Position numbers and translations under genes: made by a program. Shown one piece after another: positions 22,975 through 36,059 of a stretch of 64,000 nucleotides of DNA. Where the stretch lies: NCBI GenBank assembly GCA_032622095.1, contig CP136062.1:160762875-160826874 (forward strand), written 5' to 3'. A model generated the notes under the pieces. That model ran no database searches, had not been told where the DNA came from, and was given only the letters and a program-made list of their open reading frames with translations. The stretch's first letter is position 1; each line of letters begins with the position of its first letter. This DNA is from Siphonodentalium dalli (taxonomy: Eukaryota; Mollusca; Scaphopoda; Gadilida; Siphonodentaliidae).

Positions 22975-23330
22975 AGCGAAATAATGATTGTTGCTCTAAA
23001 TTTGTCTTATCACCATAAAGCGTATGCCCGGTCCATAAAGCGAGTGAGAGAGCTTTCCAATGAATTGCAACAAGCCATATTTCCAACTAAATCCTGAAAA
23101 ATTACCCATAATTCTGCTGTGGTTAAGGAGTCGATTATTTAGGGCATTACTGTATATGCATGTCTCCCTATGGGAAATTTCAGGAAGCTCCAGCCATGAA
23201 TGGGTTAAAGTGACTGGGACGTTTAATAACCAGTAATGCCTGAGATAGGGTTAATGAAGCGATCGAAGCCTTTATTAATCTATTTGTAGAATTTTCATGC
23301 AATGCTTGCATTGTAAGCTAGTAGAAACAG
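22975..23330 (+). repeat. Paralogue of 19970-20222, with insertions
   Basis: It matches on both sides, but the middle holds a family E fragment (23045-23154) followed by a family B fragment (23157-23208). Confidence 0.65.
23045..23208 (+). mobile_element. MITE family E right half plus family B end
   Basis: 23045-23154 is the right arm of E from GAGCTTTCC to GGGCATTACTG-TA. 23157-23208 is a reversed family B end closing CATGAATGGGTTAA. Both are truncated. Confidence 0.7.
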
Positions 23331-23499
23331 TTTCACTTCGGGAGCTTTTATTCACCGATAAGGGCCTGCACATTTAATTATTATTTTTTTATAATTGAAT
23401 TTTTTTTAGATTGAACTCAATGCTCAATTTAATAAAACCAAATTAAAAAAAAAAAATTATAATCAGAATTACTGATGCCGTTATAATGTCCTCTGGGGT

Positions 23500-24430
23500 A
23501 CCCCGAGTTATCACACAAAATTTGGTTGAAATCTGTCTAGGGGTCTGGGTGAAAAAAAATTGTGAACATTCTGGCCATAATTGTCCCCAGAAATTTTCGG
23601 AGGATTATTGTAATCAGCTCTGTCCGTCCGTCCGGAGTTATAACTCCAGTAATGATCAACCGATTTGATTAAAACTTGGTATGTAGGTGTCTCAACCAAG
23701 AACACAGGTGCTCTGCAATTCTGGGTTTGATCCGATGTTCTTTTATGAAGTTATTTCCCTATTTTCAACTTTTTTTTTCACTTTTTCGGTTTCCGGATGA
23801 TATCTCAAGTTTGGATTGCAAATACCTTTTTGATGTGGATCAGTCATATCAAGATACAGGTTGAGTTCGAATTTGAGTTTGATCCGATGATTTTTCTTAG
23901 AGTTATGGACTTTTTTCGACTTAGAAAATTAAATTTTACTTCTTTTTTCTTTGGTTTCCGGATGATAACTCAAGTTTGGACTGTTCAATTGAAAATTCCG
24001 ATGTTCTTTTATGAAGTTATTTCCCTATTTTCAACTTTTTTTTTCACTTTTTCGGTTTCCGGATGATATCTCAAGTTTGGATTGCAAATACCTTTTTGAT
24101 GTGGGTCATTGATATCAAAATACAGGTCAAGTTTGAATTTGAGTTTGATCCGATGATTTTTCTCAGAGTTATGGGCTTTTCGACTTTGAAAAACATTTTT
24201 TATAATTTTCTGTATGAGGGTACCTTCATGGTGTAATCAACTCCTCCTATAGTTTTGATCGTAGATATTTGAAACTACAGAGTATTGTTACCCACATATT
24301 GGAGATGTGTAACATGTATATAGATGACGGAAAAATTGTTTCTTTACGGAATTATTAACCCTTTCGACTTTGAACATTTCAACATTTTTTTTAATTTCTT
24401 TAACAAAGCGGCATTGACTTGCCACGTTTT
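23500..24430 (+). repeat. Diffuse mollusc-type repeat array
   Basis: It contains 'gtccgtccg', then diverged direct copies of 'ggtttccggatgata' (near 23789, 23955 and 24054) and 'gatccgatg'. The last part repeats the 21240-21440 sequence. Open frames here are accidental. Confidence 0.6.
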
Positions 24431-24689
24431 CAGGGGACACTGTGGTCGGCTGACCTTTTATTTTTTTTATAAGTGAATGGTGGCATATTTTCATAATTAT
24501 CTATGGTCAGTTCAATTTGCGATTTAATTTTTATGATATTTATAGCACTGTTGTGTTCTGATAATGGTAGATCGATTATGTGTCGCACTTCGAGCTGATG
24601 TTCAAGACTGATATGCAGTACACATTTCCTAAGGGAACTAATCGTCAATGAGTATTATATTAAAGAAAAGGTCAAGGACATCTGAGTGA

Positions 24690-24975
24690 CGTTGTTATCT
24701 GATAATTAGGCAGGTTGAATTCAGCCTGGACTTCGTCATCCTGTTGTTTGACGTATAACTTAGATTTCCGGACATGAATGCTCCCCAAGATGGCAGATTT
24801 TGTCTGGTTTGTGACAGATAATCTGGAATGTTTCTTGTCTATGGCAGCTAATATCGTTTGTTTCTGGTTGATGACGGGTAATCTGGAATGTTTCTTGTCT
24901 ATGGCAGCTAATATCGTTTGTTTCTCGTTTATGACATGTAATATTGAATGTTGGACAGGGAACATTTCTACAGAG
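24690..24975 (-). repeat. 60-bp tandem repeat beside the satellite
   Basis: 'atctggaatgtttcttgtct' recurs exactly 60 bp apart (24821 and 24881), with looser copies on either side. Because 60 is a multiple of three, a reverse-strand frame of 97 codons stays open and shows 20-residue repeats beginning KQTILAAIDKKHSRL. A related sequence lies just past the satellite at 31240-31330. Probably not a gene. Confidence 0.7.
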
Positions 24976-24997
24976 AATTCATTAGCATCAAAACATA

Positions 24998-25142
24998 TTA
25001 ACCCTTTCTATACTAAATGATTCTCCAATTCAGTTATAAAAGTATAGACTGGAATGGTTATTATTCATTTGGAGGGATGTTCACGAAATAAAAGCAGACG
25101 ACAGATAACACAAGTGCAGAAGGATTCTTATTAATTGGAGGC
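24998..25142 (-). mobile_element. MITE family F, truncated
   Basis: It begins TTAA-CCCTTTCTATACT and runs through 'agttataaaagtata' and 'acagataacacaagtgcaga'. It stops before the central hairpin. Confidence 0.65.
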
Positions 25143-25244
25143 AGCTAGGGCTCATGTAGATGTGATGATTTTGAGAAGTGACTGCTGAATATAACCTTGA
25201 AACTTTTTAGCCAAAATAAAATTGAACTCCGACAGCGTGAACAC

Positions 25245-25620
25245 TTAAAGACATATTATATACTTGTTCGAGCGCGTGAAACTGATAAGTTAGTATTCAA
25301 GTGCTATGCCAACTGGGGGTATGTAGCATTCTACTAACATCACCGAAAATCTCATGGAAATCGACCGTAACACTCCATAGAAAACACTGTCTGAACTACA
25401 CTAAATTGTAAATATTTACTACTCGAATCGGGACGCTTCTATCGGTGATAAACTAACGAAAATGATCTCGCCATCGGCAGTCACTGCATTTAATTAATAT
25501 ATAAGAATGACGGTGTGTGTTGTCAATTTAGACATACACTTTGTAAAAATAACTACTTTGAACAAGATTATTCTCCATTTATAGGTTCTCACCCTAATGC
25601 AGTGTTTCACATCACTTTAA
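25245..25620 (+). mobile_element. TTAA-flanked MITE, family G, copy 3
   Basis: TTAA on both sides, with ends AGACATATTATATAC and TTTCACATCACT. Full length. Confidence 0.8.
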
Positions 25621-25970
25621 TCCAATCAGCAATATTTTGATTTAAAAAATTTAATTAACTAAAAAAAAAAATATATAAAAAATTTAAATTGAGCAAGGAG
25701 AGCTCAATCTAAAAATAAAATAATTCTTTTTTAAATCCAAATATTAAAACAATCAAAATGTTCGCGAAGCACACAAAGTGGTTGCTGCTGAATAAAGGCT
25801 CTGTCTAAGATCAAAATGTTCATGAAGCGCACACAGGGGCCTGCAGGCCCCTATTAATGCACAAAGTGGCAGCTAGTTGATTATAATGGTGTTTTATAAA
25901 TGGGCTCTTGTATTATATAATACTTATAGGATCACACTTATAATTCTCTTTATCTACCAACACGCTATAT
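25621..25970. other. AT-rich satellite approach, no gene
   Basis: A and T tracts around 25640-25740 form an imperfect inverted repeat with GAGCTC near its centre. After this come two copies of 'atcaaaatgttc(g/a)(c/t)gaagc'. Nothing coding. Confidence 0.4.
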
Positions 25971-28900
25971 GGTGAACTAATGCATTTCTATCGAAACATA
26001 ATGTGGTGAACTTATGCATTTCTACCCACACATTATGTGGTGAACTTATGCATTTCTACCCACACATTATGTGGTGAACTTATGCATTTCTACCCACACA
26101 TTATGTGGTGAACTTATGCATTTCTACACACACACAATGTGATGAACTCATGCATTTCTATCGAAACATAATGTGATGAACTTATGCATTTCTACCCACA
26201 CACAATGTGGTGAACTTATGCATTTCTACCCACACACAATGTGATGAACTCATGCATTTCTATCGAAACATAATGTGATGAACTTATGCATTTCTACCCA
26301 CACATTATGTGGTGAACTTATGCATTTCTACCCACACAATGTGATGAACTTATGCATTTCTACCCACACACAAGTGGTGAACTCATGCATTTCTATCGAA
26401 ACACAATGTGATGAACTGACATGCATTTCTACCCACACATTATGTGGTGAACTTATGCATTTCTACCCACACATTGTGGTGAACTTATGCATTTCTACCC
26501 ACACACAATGTGATGAACTCATGCATTTCTACCCACACAATGTGATGAACTTCTGCATTTCTACCCACACAATGTGATGAACTCATGCATTTCTACCCAC
26601 ACAATGTGATGAACTTCTGCATTTCTACCCACACAATGTGATGAACTCATGCATTTCTACCCACACAATGTGGTGAACTTATACATTTCTACCCACACAT
26701 TATGTGATGAACTTATGCATTTCTACCCACACACAAGTGGTGAACTCATGCATTTCTATCGAAACACAATGTGATGAACTCATGCATTTCTACCCACACA
26801 TTATGTGGTGAACTTATGCATTTCATCCCCCACACATTGTGGTGAACTTATGCATTTCTACCCACACACAATGTGATGAACTTATGCATTTCTACCCACA
26901 CACAAGTGGTGAACTCATGCATTTCTATCGAAACACAATGTGATGAACTCATGCATTTCTACCCACACATTATGTGGTGAACTTATGCATTTCTACCCAC
27001 ACATTGTGGTGAACTTATGCATTTCTACCCACACACAATGTGATGAACTCATGCATTTCTACCCACACACAATGTGGTGAACTCATGCATTTCCACCCAC
27101 ACATTATGTGATGAACTCATGAATTTCTACCCACACACAATGTGATGAACTCATGCATTTCTACCCACACACAATGTGGTGAACTCATGCATTTCTACCC
27201 ACACATTATGTGATGAACTCATGCATTTCTACCCACACATTGTGGCGAACTCATGCATTTCTACCCACACACAATGTGGTGAACTCATGCATTTCCACCC
27301 ACACATTATGTGATGAACTCATGAATTTCTACCCACACACAATGTGATGAACTCACGCATTTCTACCCAAACATTATGTGATGAACTCATGCATTTCTAC
27401 CCACACATTGTGATGAACTCATGCATTTCTACACACACACAATGTGGTGAACTCATGCTTTTCTACCCACACATTATGTGATGAACTCATGCATTTCTAC
27501 CTGCACATTATGTGATGAACTCATGCATTTCTACCCACACACAATGTGATGAACTCATGCTTTTCTACCCACACGCAATGTGATGAACTCATGCATTTAC
27601 ACCCACACACAATGTGATGAACTCATGAATATCTGCCCACACATTATGTGATGAACTTATGCATTTCTACCCACACAATGTGATGAACTCATGCATTTCT
27701 ACCCACACATTATGTGATGAACTCATGCATTTCTACCCACACAATGTGATGAACTCATGCATTTCTACCCACACAATGTGATGAACTCATGCATTTCTAC
27801 CCACACATTATGTGATGAACTCATGCATTTCTACCCACACACAATGTGATGAACTTATGCATTTCTACCCACACATTATGTGATGAACTCATGAATTTCT
27901 ACCCACACACAATGTGATGAACTTCTGCATTTCTACCCACACACAATGTGATGAACTCATGCATTTCTACCCACACACAATGTGGTGAACTCATGCATTT
28001 CTACCCACACATGTGATGAACTCATGCATTTCTACCCACACACAATGTGATGAACTTCTGCATTTCTACCCACACACAATGTGGTGAACTCATGCATTTC
28101 TACCCACACATTATGTGATGAACTTATGCATTTACACCCACACACAATGTGATGAACTCATGCATTTCTACCCACACATTATGTGATGAACTCATGAATT
28201 TCTACCCACACATTATGTGGTGAACTTATGCATTTCTACCCACACACAATGTGATGAACTCATGCATTTCTACCCACACACAATGTGATGAACTTCTGCA
28301 TTTCTACCCACACACAATGTGGTGAACTCATGCATTTCTACCCACACATTATGTGATGAACTTATGCATTTCTACCCACACATTATGTGATGAACTTATG
28401 CATTTCTACCCACACAATGTGATGAACTCATTCATTTCTACCCACACACAATGTGATGAACTTCTGCATTTCTAACCACACACAATGTGGTGAACTCATG
28501 CATTTCTACCCACACACAATGTGATGAACTCATGCATTTCTACCCACACACAATGTGATGAACTTCTGCATTTCTACCCACACACAATGTGGTGAACTCA
28601 TGCATTTCTACCCACACATTATGTGATGAACTTATGCATTTACACCCACACACAATGTGATTAACTCATGCATTTCTACCTACACATTATGTGATGAACT
28701 CATGAATTTCTACCCACACACAATGTGATGAACTTATGCATTTCTACCCACACACAATGTGATGAACTCATGCATTTCTACCCACACATTATGTGATGAA
28801 CTCTTGAATTTCTACCCACACACAATGTGATGAACTCATGCATTTCTACCCACACTATGTGATGAACTCATGCATTTCTACCCACACACAATGTGATGAA

Positions 28901-31229
28901 CTTATGCATTTCTACCCACACATTATGTGATGAACTCATGAATTTCTACCCACACACAATGTGATGAACTTATGCATTTCTACCCACACAATGTGATGAA
29001 CTCATGCATTTCTACCCACACAATGTGACGAACTCATGCATTTCTACCCACACATTATGTGATGAACTCATGCATTTCTACCCACACAATGTGATGAACT
29101 CATGCTTTTCTACCCACACATTATGTGATGAACTCATGCATTTCTACCCACACAATGTGATGAACTCATGCATTTCTACCCACACATTATGTGATGAACT
29201 CATGCATTTCTACCCACACAATGTGATGAACTCATGCATTTCTACCCACACATTATGTGATGAACTCATGCATTTCTACCCACACAATGTGATGAACTCA
29301 TGCATTTCTACCCACACATTATGTGATGAACTCATGCATTTCTACCCACACAATGTGATGAACTCATGCTTTTCTACCCACACACAATGTGATGAACTCA
29401 TGCATTTCTACCCACACATTATGTGATGAACTCATGCATTTCTACCCACACAATGTGATGAACTCATGCATTTCTACCCACACAATCTGATGAACTCATG
29501 CATTTCTACCCACACAATGTGATGAACTCATGCATTTCTACCCACACAATGTGATGAACTCATGCATTTCTACCCACACATTATGTGGTGAACTCATGCA
29601 TTTCTACCCACACACAATGTGATGAACTCATGCATTTCTACCCACACTATGTGATGAACTCATGCATTTCTACCCACACAATGTGATGAACTCGTGCATT
29701 TCTACCCACACATTATGTGATGAACTTATGCATTTACACCCACACACAATGTGATGAACTCATGCATTTCTACCCACACATTATGTGATGAACTCATGCA
29801 TTTCTACCCACACAATGTGATGAACTCATGCATTTCTACCCACACATTATGTGATGAACTTATGCATTTCTACCCACACATTATGTGATGAACTTATGCA
29901 TTTCTACCCACACAATGTGATGAACTCATTCATTTCTACCCACACACAATGTGATGAACTTCTGCATTTCTAACCACACACAATGTGGTGAACTCATGCA
30001 TTTCTACCCACACACAATGTGATGAACTCATGCATTTCTACCCACACACAATGTGATGAACTTCTGCATTTCTACCCACACACAATGTGGTGAACTCATG
30101 CATTTCTACCCACACATTATGTGATGAACTTATGCATTTACACCCACACACAATGTGATTAACTCATGCATTTCTACCCACACATTATGTGATGAACTCA
30201 TGAATTTCTACCCACACACAATGTGATGAACTTATGCATTTCTACCCACACACAATGTGATGAACTCATGCATTTCTACCCACACATTATGTGATGAACT
30301 CTTGAATTTCTACCCACACACAATGTGATGAACTCATGCATTTCTACCCACACATTATGTGATGAACTCATGCATTTCTACCCACACACAATGTGATGAA
30401 CTCATGCATTTCTACCCACACATTATGTGATGAACTCATGCATTTCTACCCACACAATGTGATGAACTCATGCTTTTCTACCCACACACAATGTGATGAA
30501 CTCATGCATTTCTACCCACACATTATGTGATGAACTCATGCATTTCTACCCACACAATGTGATGAACTCATGCATTTCTACCCACACAATCTGATGAACT
30601 CATGCATTTCTACCCACACAATGTGATGAACTCATGCATTTCTACCCACACAATGTGATGAACTCATGCATTTCTACCCACACATTATGTGGTGAACTCA
30701 TGCATTTCTACCCACACAATGTGGTGAACTCATGCATTTCTACCCACACACAATGTGATGAACTCATGCATTTCTACCCACACTATGTGATGAACTCATG
30801 CATTTCTACCCACACAATGTGATGAACTCGTGCATTTCTACCCACACATTATGTGATGAACTTATGCATTTACACCCACACACAATGTGATGAACTTATG
30901 CATTTCTACCCACACATTATGTGATGAACTCATGCTTTTCTACCCACACATTATGTGATGAACTCATGCTTTTCTACCCACACATTATGTGATGAACTCA
31001 TGCTTTTCTACCCACACATTATGTGGTGAACTCATGCTTTTCTACCCACACATTATGTGGTGAACTCATGCTTTTCTACCCACACATTATGTGGTGAACT
31101 CATGCTTTTCTACCCACACATTATGTGATGAACTCATGCATTTCTACCCACACATTATGTGGTGAACTCATGCTTTTCTACCCACACATTATGTGATGAA
31201 CTCATGCTTTTCTACCCACACACAATGTA
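25971..31229 (+). repeat. 5.3-kb satellite of 32/34-bp units
   Basis: The unit is close to GTGATGAACTCATGCATT followed by TCTACCCACACA and AAT, ACAAT or TTAT, giving 32- or 34-bp units. The array has about 160 copies. Variants cluster: 'tatcgaaaca' units lie in the first kilobase, and 'atgcttttc' units dominate the last 300 bp. Alternating 32 and 34 bp units give a 66-bp dimer that keeps a 140-codon frame open at 29004-29426. Those peptides are a by-product of the repeat. Confidence 0.97.
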
Positions 31230-31464
31230 TTCTTGCTGAAGAAGCATGAATGTTCCCTGAGGTGGCAGATTTCATCTCGCCATATTATCGGTTATGACAG
31301 TTAATCTTGATAACGATTCTTGTTCATGACAGGTAATACATTCATCAGGTGTTTCCACTCCCCAGAAACATGACACTATTAGAATCTTAATAGTGATCAA
31401 GTCAGGATTCAATTTCTTTTGGATCACCTGACATTTCAAGGCTCATAACCCTCTCATGACAAAA
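31230..31464. other. Satellite exit flank, no gene
   Basis: 31240-31330 resembles the 24770-24960 side of the array ('gaatgttcccgaggtggcag'-like, then 'gacaggtaat'). The satellite therefore appears to have grown inside an older 60-bp repeat locus. Confidence 0.5.
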
Positions 31465-31723
31465 GCTAGACGGTCTCCAACTGATTATAGTACATCACGA
31501 TAATTCTTGGATTAAATTGGCATTTTGTGTCATTACAATGTTGATTTCAATGTTCAATCCAATCCAAACACATGATGTAGTCGATTTATACTTCCACCGA
31601 ATATTGTCCGCTAGCATTATGCAGTTTACTCATACCACATAGGACAGTATTTTATTGTTTTTCCATGCTGTACAGAGTTAAACAAAATCTAGAACCATAA
31701 ATTACCAATGATTTGTCTAGTAT

Positions 31724-32293
31724 CAAGCCTGAATATAAGCCGCCGGACACGGACATTGTCCGATACAAATTACCAAATTTCCGATGGTTTTCAGTTTGCG
31801 TCTGCCGTTATGTCCGGCGGCATTTTATGTGTGAATTTTACTTCAAACTCGTCTTATAGGTTATATGTCAGAAATATACAAATTCAATGTTTTAATTTCC
31901 TATTAAAATAAACACAAAACTATCGAAATTTGTCAAACTATACCTGACTATACCGGAAGTTTTAAAAATGCTCGTCGGATTTCCCCAACAGTTATATATA
32001 GAACATATTTCTCAGAATACAAAATACGAAAAACTCAGAAGGGAAATCATTGCGGAACGAAATGCGTGATTGGAATCGTAAAACGGACAGTAAATCATTT
32101 TATGGAATATAGTGACTTGATTGATCAATGATCATACACTAATTCAGCTTCAATTTTTGTTGAATGTTCTTAACAAATTTAAAAGCAAAACGTTTTCGAC
32201 AAAATGTCAGATGCATTTTAAAAAATGTCAGACAGACCTGTGTTAGTGCCTGACATTTGTCAGGTGGTGAGCAAAAAATTTAATTCAGGCTTG
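31724..32293 (+). mobile_element. 570-bp element with 8-bp duplication and empty site
   Basis: TCTAGTAT flanks both sides (31716-31723 and 32294-32301). The ends are CAAGCCTGAATATAAG and, reversed, CAAGCCTGAATTAAAT. The paralogous copy at about 35236-35250 has a single TCTAGTAT and no insert. The terminus CAAGCCTGAA matches some family A copies (48575, 10475), so this is a longer relative with a different interior. No transposase is visible. Confidence 0.93.
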
Positions 32294-32451
32294 TCTAGTA
32301 TTTGGTATGGTGCTGTATTATTGAAACAGAATCAACCATGTGCCTTATATAGCAATGACCACTTCAACATCTTTCGGAATGTGTCACAGGGGAAAAGTGG
32401 ACTAGGGGAAAGGGACCCTAAATGTGACCCCTCTACAGAAACCATTCTTGA

Positions 32452-33688
32452 CCGCACGCCTCCAACTCGATCTCCTCCAAATCTAATGAGCTCGATGCAC
32501 CCCCTTCCCAAGCCGTCTAAACGCATGCCTCCAGCTCGATCCCCTCCAAATCTAATGAGCTCGATGCACCCCCTTCCCAAGCCATCTAAACGCACGCTTC
32601 CAGCTCGATCTCCTCCGAATCTAATGAGCTTGATGCACCCCCTTCCCAAGCCATCTAAACGCACGCTTCCAGCTCGATCTCCTCCGAATCTAATGAGCTT
32701 CATGCACCCCCTCTCCTAGCCGTCTAAACGCACGCTTCCAGCTCGATCTCCTCCGAATCTAATGAGCTCGATGCACCCCCTTCCCAAGCCGTCTAAACGC
32801 ACGCTTCCAGCTCGATCTCCTCCGAATCTAATGAGCTCGATGCACCCTTTTCCCAAGCCGTCTAAACGCACGCTTCCAGCTCGATCTCCTCCAAATCTAA
32901 TGAGCTTGATGCACCCCCTTCCCAAGCCGTCTAAACGCATGCCTCCAGCTCGATCCCCTCCAAATCTAATGAGCTCGATGCACCCCCTTCCCAAGCCGTC
33001 TAAACGCACGCTTCCAGCTCGATCTCCTCCGAATCTAATGAGCTTGATGCACCCCCTTCCCAAGCCGTCTAAACGCACGCTTCCAGCTCGATCTCCTCCA
33101 AATCTAATGAGCTTGATGCACCCCCTTCCCAAGCCGTCTAAACGCACGCTTCCAGCTCGATCTCCTCCGAATCTAATGAGCTTGATGCACCCCCTTCCCA
33201 AGCCATCTAAACGCACGCTTCCAGCTCGATCTCCTCCGAATCTAATGAGCTTGATGCACCCCCTTCCCAAGCCATCTAAACGCACGCTTCCAGCTCGATC
33301 TCCTCCGAATCTAATGAGCTTGATGCACCCCCTTCCCATGCCATATAAACGCACGCTTCCAGCTCGATCTCCTCCGAATCTAATGAGCTTGATGCACCCC
33401 CTCTCCTAGCCGTCTAAACGCATGCCTCCAGCTCAATCCCCTCCGAATCTAATGAGCCTGATGCACCCCCTTCCCAAGCCGTCTAAACGCACGCTTCCAG
33501 CTCGATCTCCTCCGAATCTAATGAGCTTGATCCACCCCCTCTCCTAGCCGTCTAAACGCATGCCTCCAGCTCAATCCCCTCCAAATCTAATGAGCTCGAT
33601 GCACCCTTTTCCCAAGCCGTCTGGACGCTCGCCTCTAGCTCAATCTCCTCCAAATCCAATGAGCTCGATGCACCCCCTCCCCTAGCCA
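32452..33688 (+). repeat. 69-bp minisatellite, about 18 units
   Basis: Each unit contains CCAGCTCGATCTCCTCC, AATCTAATGAGCT and GATGCACCCCCTTCCCA. The 69-bp period is divisible by three, so both strands hold frames above 200 codons (plus-strand peptide HPLPKPSKRTLPARSPPN, repeating every 23 residues). A variant unit with CTCTCCTAGCC breaks the plus-strand frame three times. The same unit is present once at 35580-35635, so the expansion happened in this copy. Confidence 0.95.
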
Positions 33689-33762
33689 TTGAGACGGTCA
33701 CCAACTGATTAGTACATCAGGATAATTCTTGGATTAAGTTGGTTTTTATGTCATAAGTGTCG

Positions 33763-34854
33763 GCACACACAATCCCGATTGTACCCGGTTAAATCCGGCT
33801 GCCGGATAAATCGGGCCCGATCAAATCGGGGAGTCATGGAGCGCACACGAGTCGGATTTTCACTCCGGTCATATAATCATGCTATGGTCACTTTAGTCTA
33901 TATAGCCAACTGGTGTGGTCAGCCTATCTAGCCAGTTACTGCAGCTAATCATGGTGGTTTATATTAAAGGTACTCAATTCGATCAGACCCTCATAACTTA
34001 CTATTTCTTTGGCTTCGGGGGTAAAAAATATTTGATTCGAGTTGAGGAACCTACCTATCAACGCTCAGAGTGATCAGATATAAATTTTTGAAGTTTTGTT
34101 ATTTCTATTGTTTGTGGCCCAGAAACACGTCGTCAAAAGGATGGTCTCGGTCAAAATTGCGTTATTATTACCACTTGATTTTAGAGTTATCCATCTTCGT
34201 CCGTTTGAATAAGTGTTTCTGGGGCATTAATTATCAGTACACATCTCGAGAAATAACAAACTTCAAAAATCAATATATTATCACTCTGAGCTTTGATGGG
34301 TGGGTTCCTCTACTCGAATAAAATATTTTTTACCCCTGAAGCCAAAAAAATAGTAATTTAGGGGTGCTTAATCGGATTGAGTACCTTTAATATGTATTTC
34401 TAAAGACTAATATTTATTAATAATAAATTAAAATTAAAATAATATTAATAATATATTGAGGTCATGAGCAATAATTGTGAATTGGCGTAATAGACCTTTC
34501 CACAGCTGTCACCCTCTTGTTGCGATTATTATACAGGCACTTATTTTCTGCCCACAGGTCTACCAGCCGTTGTTCCTTATCGATCGACCAGAATTCTTTA
34601 CTTTAATTTCGAATAGCAGTCGCTGCTAACTATTCTGACATTTTTAATGAGATTTTGGTCATGTGACAATCGGTCATGTGACAAGCAAAACACGCGCATT
34701 GCCGAGGAAATCAAACTCAGTTTGATCCGTCCAATAAATCGGATCGGACAAAATCAGCTCGATTGTTAGGCACACACGATCCCGATTGTCCTCGAATTAT
34801 CCTGCAGCCGAATTAATCCGGGACAACCGGGATCGTGAGCGGTGATACTAACAA
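33763..34854 (+). mobile_element. Insertion with GC-rich CCCGATT palindromes
   Basis: It interrupts the segmental duplication between 'atgtcat' and 'acaatgttga'. Both ends carry CACACAATCCCGATTGT-like palindromes and a CGGCTGC block in inverted orientation (33767-33835 and 34770-34845). The terminal bases AGTGTCGGC and, reversed, AGTATCACC are only partly alike. A family I MITE sits inside. No frame is seen. Confidence 0.65.
33964..34390 (+). mobile_element. MITE family I, full length
   Basis: TTAA-AGGTACTCAATTCGATC and GATTGAGTACCT-TTAA with long complementary arms. It is nested in the preceding insertion. Confidence 0.8.
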
Positions 34855-34958
34855 TGTTGATTTAAATGTTCAATCCATTCCAAACACATATATAGTCCAT
34901 TTATTCTTCCACTGAATATTGACTGCTAGCATCAGTTTACACATACCACAAAGGACAG

Positions 34959-35176
34959 TATAGTAATGCCCTAAGTAATCGACTCCTTAAACACAGCAGA
35001 ATTATGGGTAACTTTTAAGGATTAGTCGGAAATATGGCTTGTTGCCATTCATCGGAAAGCTCTCCCCGAGAGCTTTCCGATGAATGGCAACAAGCCATTT
35101 TTCCGACTAAATCCTGAAAAATTACCAATAATTCTGCTGTGTTTAAGGAGTCGATTAATTAGAGCATTATACTGTA
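34959..35176 (+). mobile_element. TA-flanked palindromic MITE, family E
   Basis: TA-TAGTAATGCCCTAAG and GAGCATTATACTG-TA. It is inserted in 'ggacagtat...' of the segmental duplication. The paralogue at about 31645-31655 reads straight through without it. Confidence 0.9.
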
Positions 35177-35635
35177 TTTGATTGTTTGTCCATGCTGTAC
35201 AGTGTTAATACAAAATAATCTAGAATCATAAATGTTGATTTGTCTAGTATTTGGCATGGTGCTATATTATTGAAACAGAATCAACCATGCCTTATATAGC
35301 GATGACCACTTCGACATCTTTCCAAATAAGGCGGTAATAGTTTATGTGTGTACCACATAACGGTTCAACTTCACCAGTGATCAGCATTAGCTGGCAAATA
35401 GAATTATGTTATTTATCATTCCCTGTTGTTTAATTTGGTGGCAGACACGCAGGTGATGTAGTCATTAATCTGGATTGGGTAGCGGAATGTGTTGGGAGGA
35501 GAAAAGTGGACTAGGGGAAATTAAGGGACCCTAAATGGGACTTGCTGTCCCTCTACAGAAACCATGCATTCTTGACTTGCACGCCTCCAGCTCGATCTCC
35601 TCCGAATCTAATGAGCTTGATACACCAAGCCTTGA

Positions 35636-36059
35636 AATAGTGTGTCTATCATTTGAAGAATGAGGTCCTAGAGGGTAAATTTAATGATGCCCCCATGTAC
35701 AGTGGCCTAGCATCACTAAAATCACCCTCATGGGACCTCATTCTGCTTAAGCCTAATCCTCTGGGATGTCTCAAAGTAACAATTTTTGAATTACCTTTGC
35801 CCTTCTGTTCAGTTTCTATATCCCATAATTTGCAGAAGATAAAATGAATAATCGAGGTTCCTAATGGGTGAACATCACCAACTTCAACTTGGGAACTTCA
35901 ATCTGATCCTAGGTCTCCCATAGCAGTTGAGGCCTCAACAGAATCACGTTCCCAGGTGGTGAATTTCGTAATGCTAGCCCATCGTTTGGGATAGAGTCAC
36001 TAAATTCACCCTCTGGGGACCTCATTCTGCAAATGACAGACACACTATTTCAAGGCTTG
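35636..36059 (+). mobile_element. MITE family A inside a 69-bp unit
   Basis: It interrupts one copy of the minisatellite unit. The left flank ends GATACAC and the right flank starts GATGCAC, the unit's own sequence duplicated with one change. The ends are CAAGCCTTGAAATAGTG and CACTATTTCAAGGCTTG. Confidence 0.92.

Larger units (their letters stand above)
31465..33690 (+). repeat. Segmental duplication, copy 1
   Basis: It is homologous to 33690-33765 plus 34855-36085. Shared landmarks are 'cttggattaaattgg', 'ttgatttcaatgttcaat', 'ttgtctagtatttgg', 'ttgaaacagaatcaacca' and 'aaaagtggactagggga'. This copy has gained a 570-bp element and an expanded minisatellite. Confidence 0.8.

Noticed and set aside
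29004-29426. A 140-codon frame with a 22-residue repeat
   Set aside because: It follows from the 66-bp dimer of the satellite and breaks wherever the 32/34 alternation breaks.
25971-31229. Possible CRISPR-like array of direct repeats
   Set aside because: There are no distinct spacers between units. The units are contiguous and the surroundings are eukaryotic.
32716-33409. Frames above 200 codons on both strands encoding 23-residue repeats
   Set aside because: The 69-bp period keeps both strands open at once. The single-copy version of the unit at 35580 lies in non-coding duplicated DNA.
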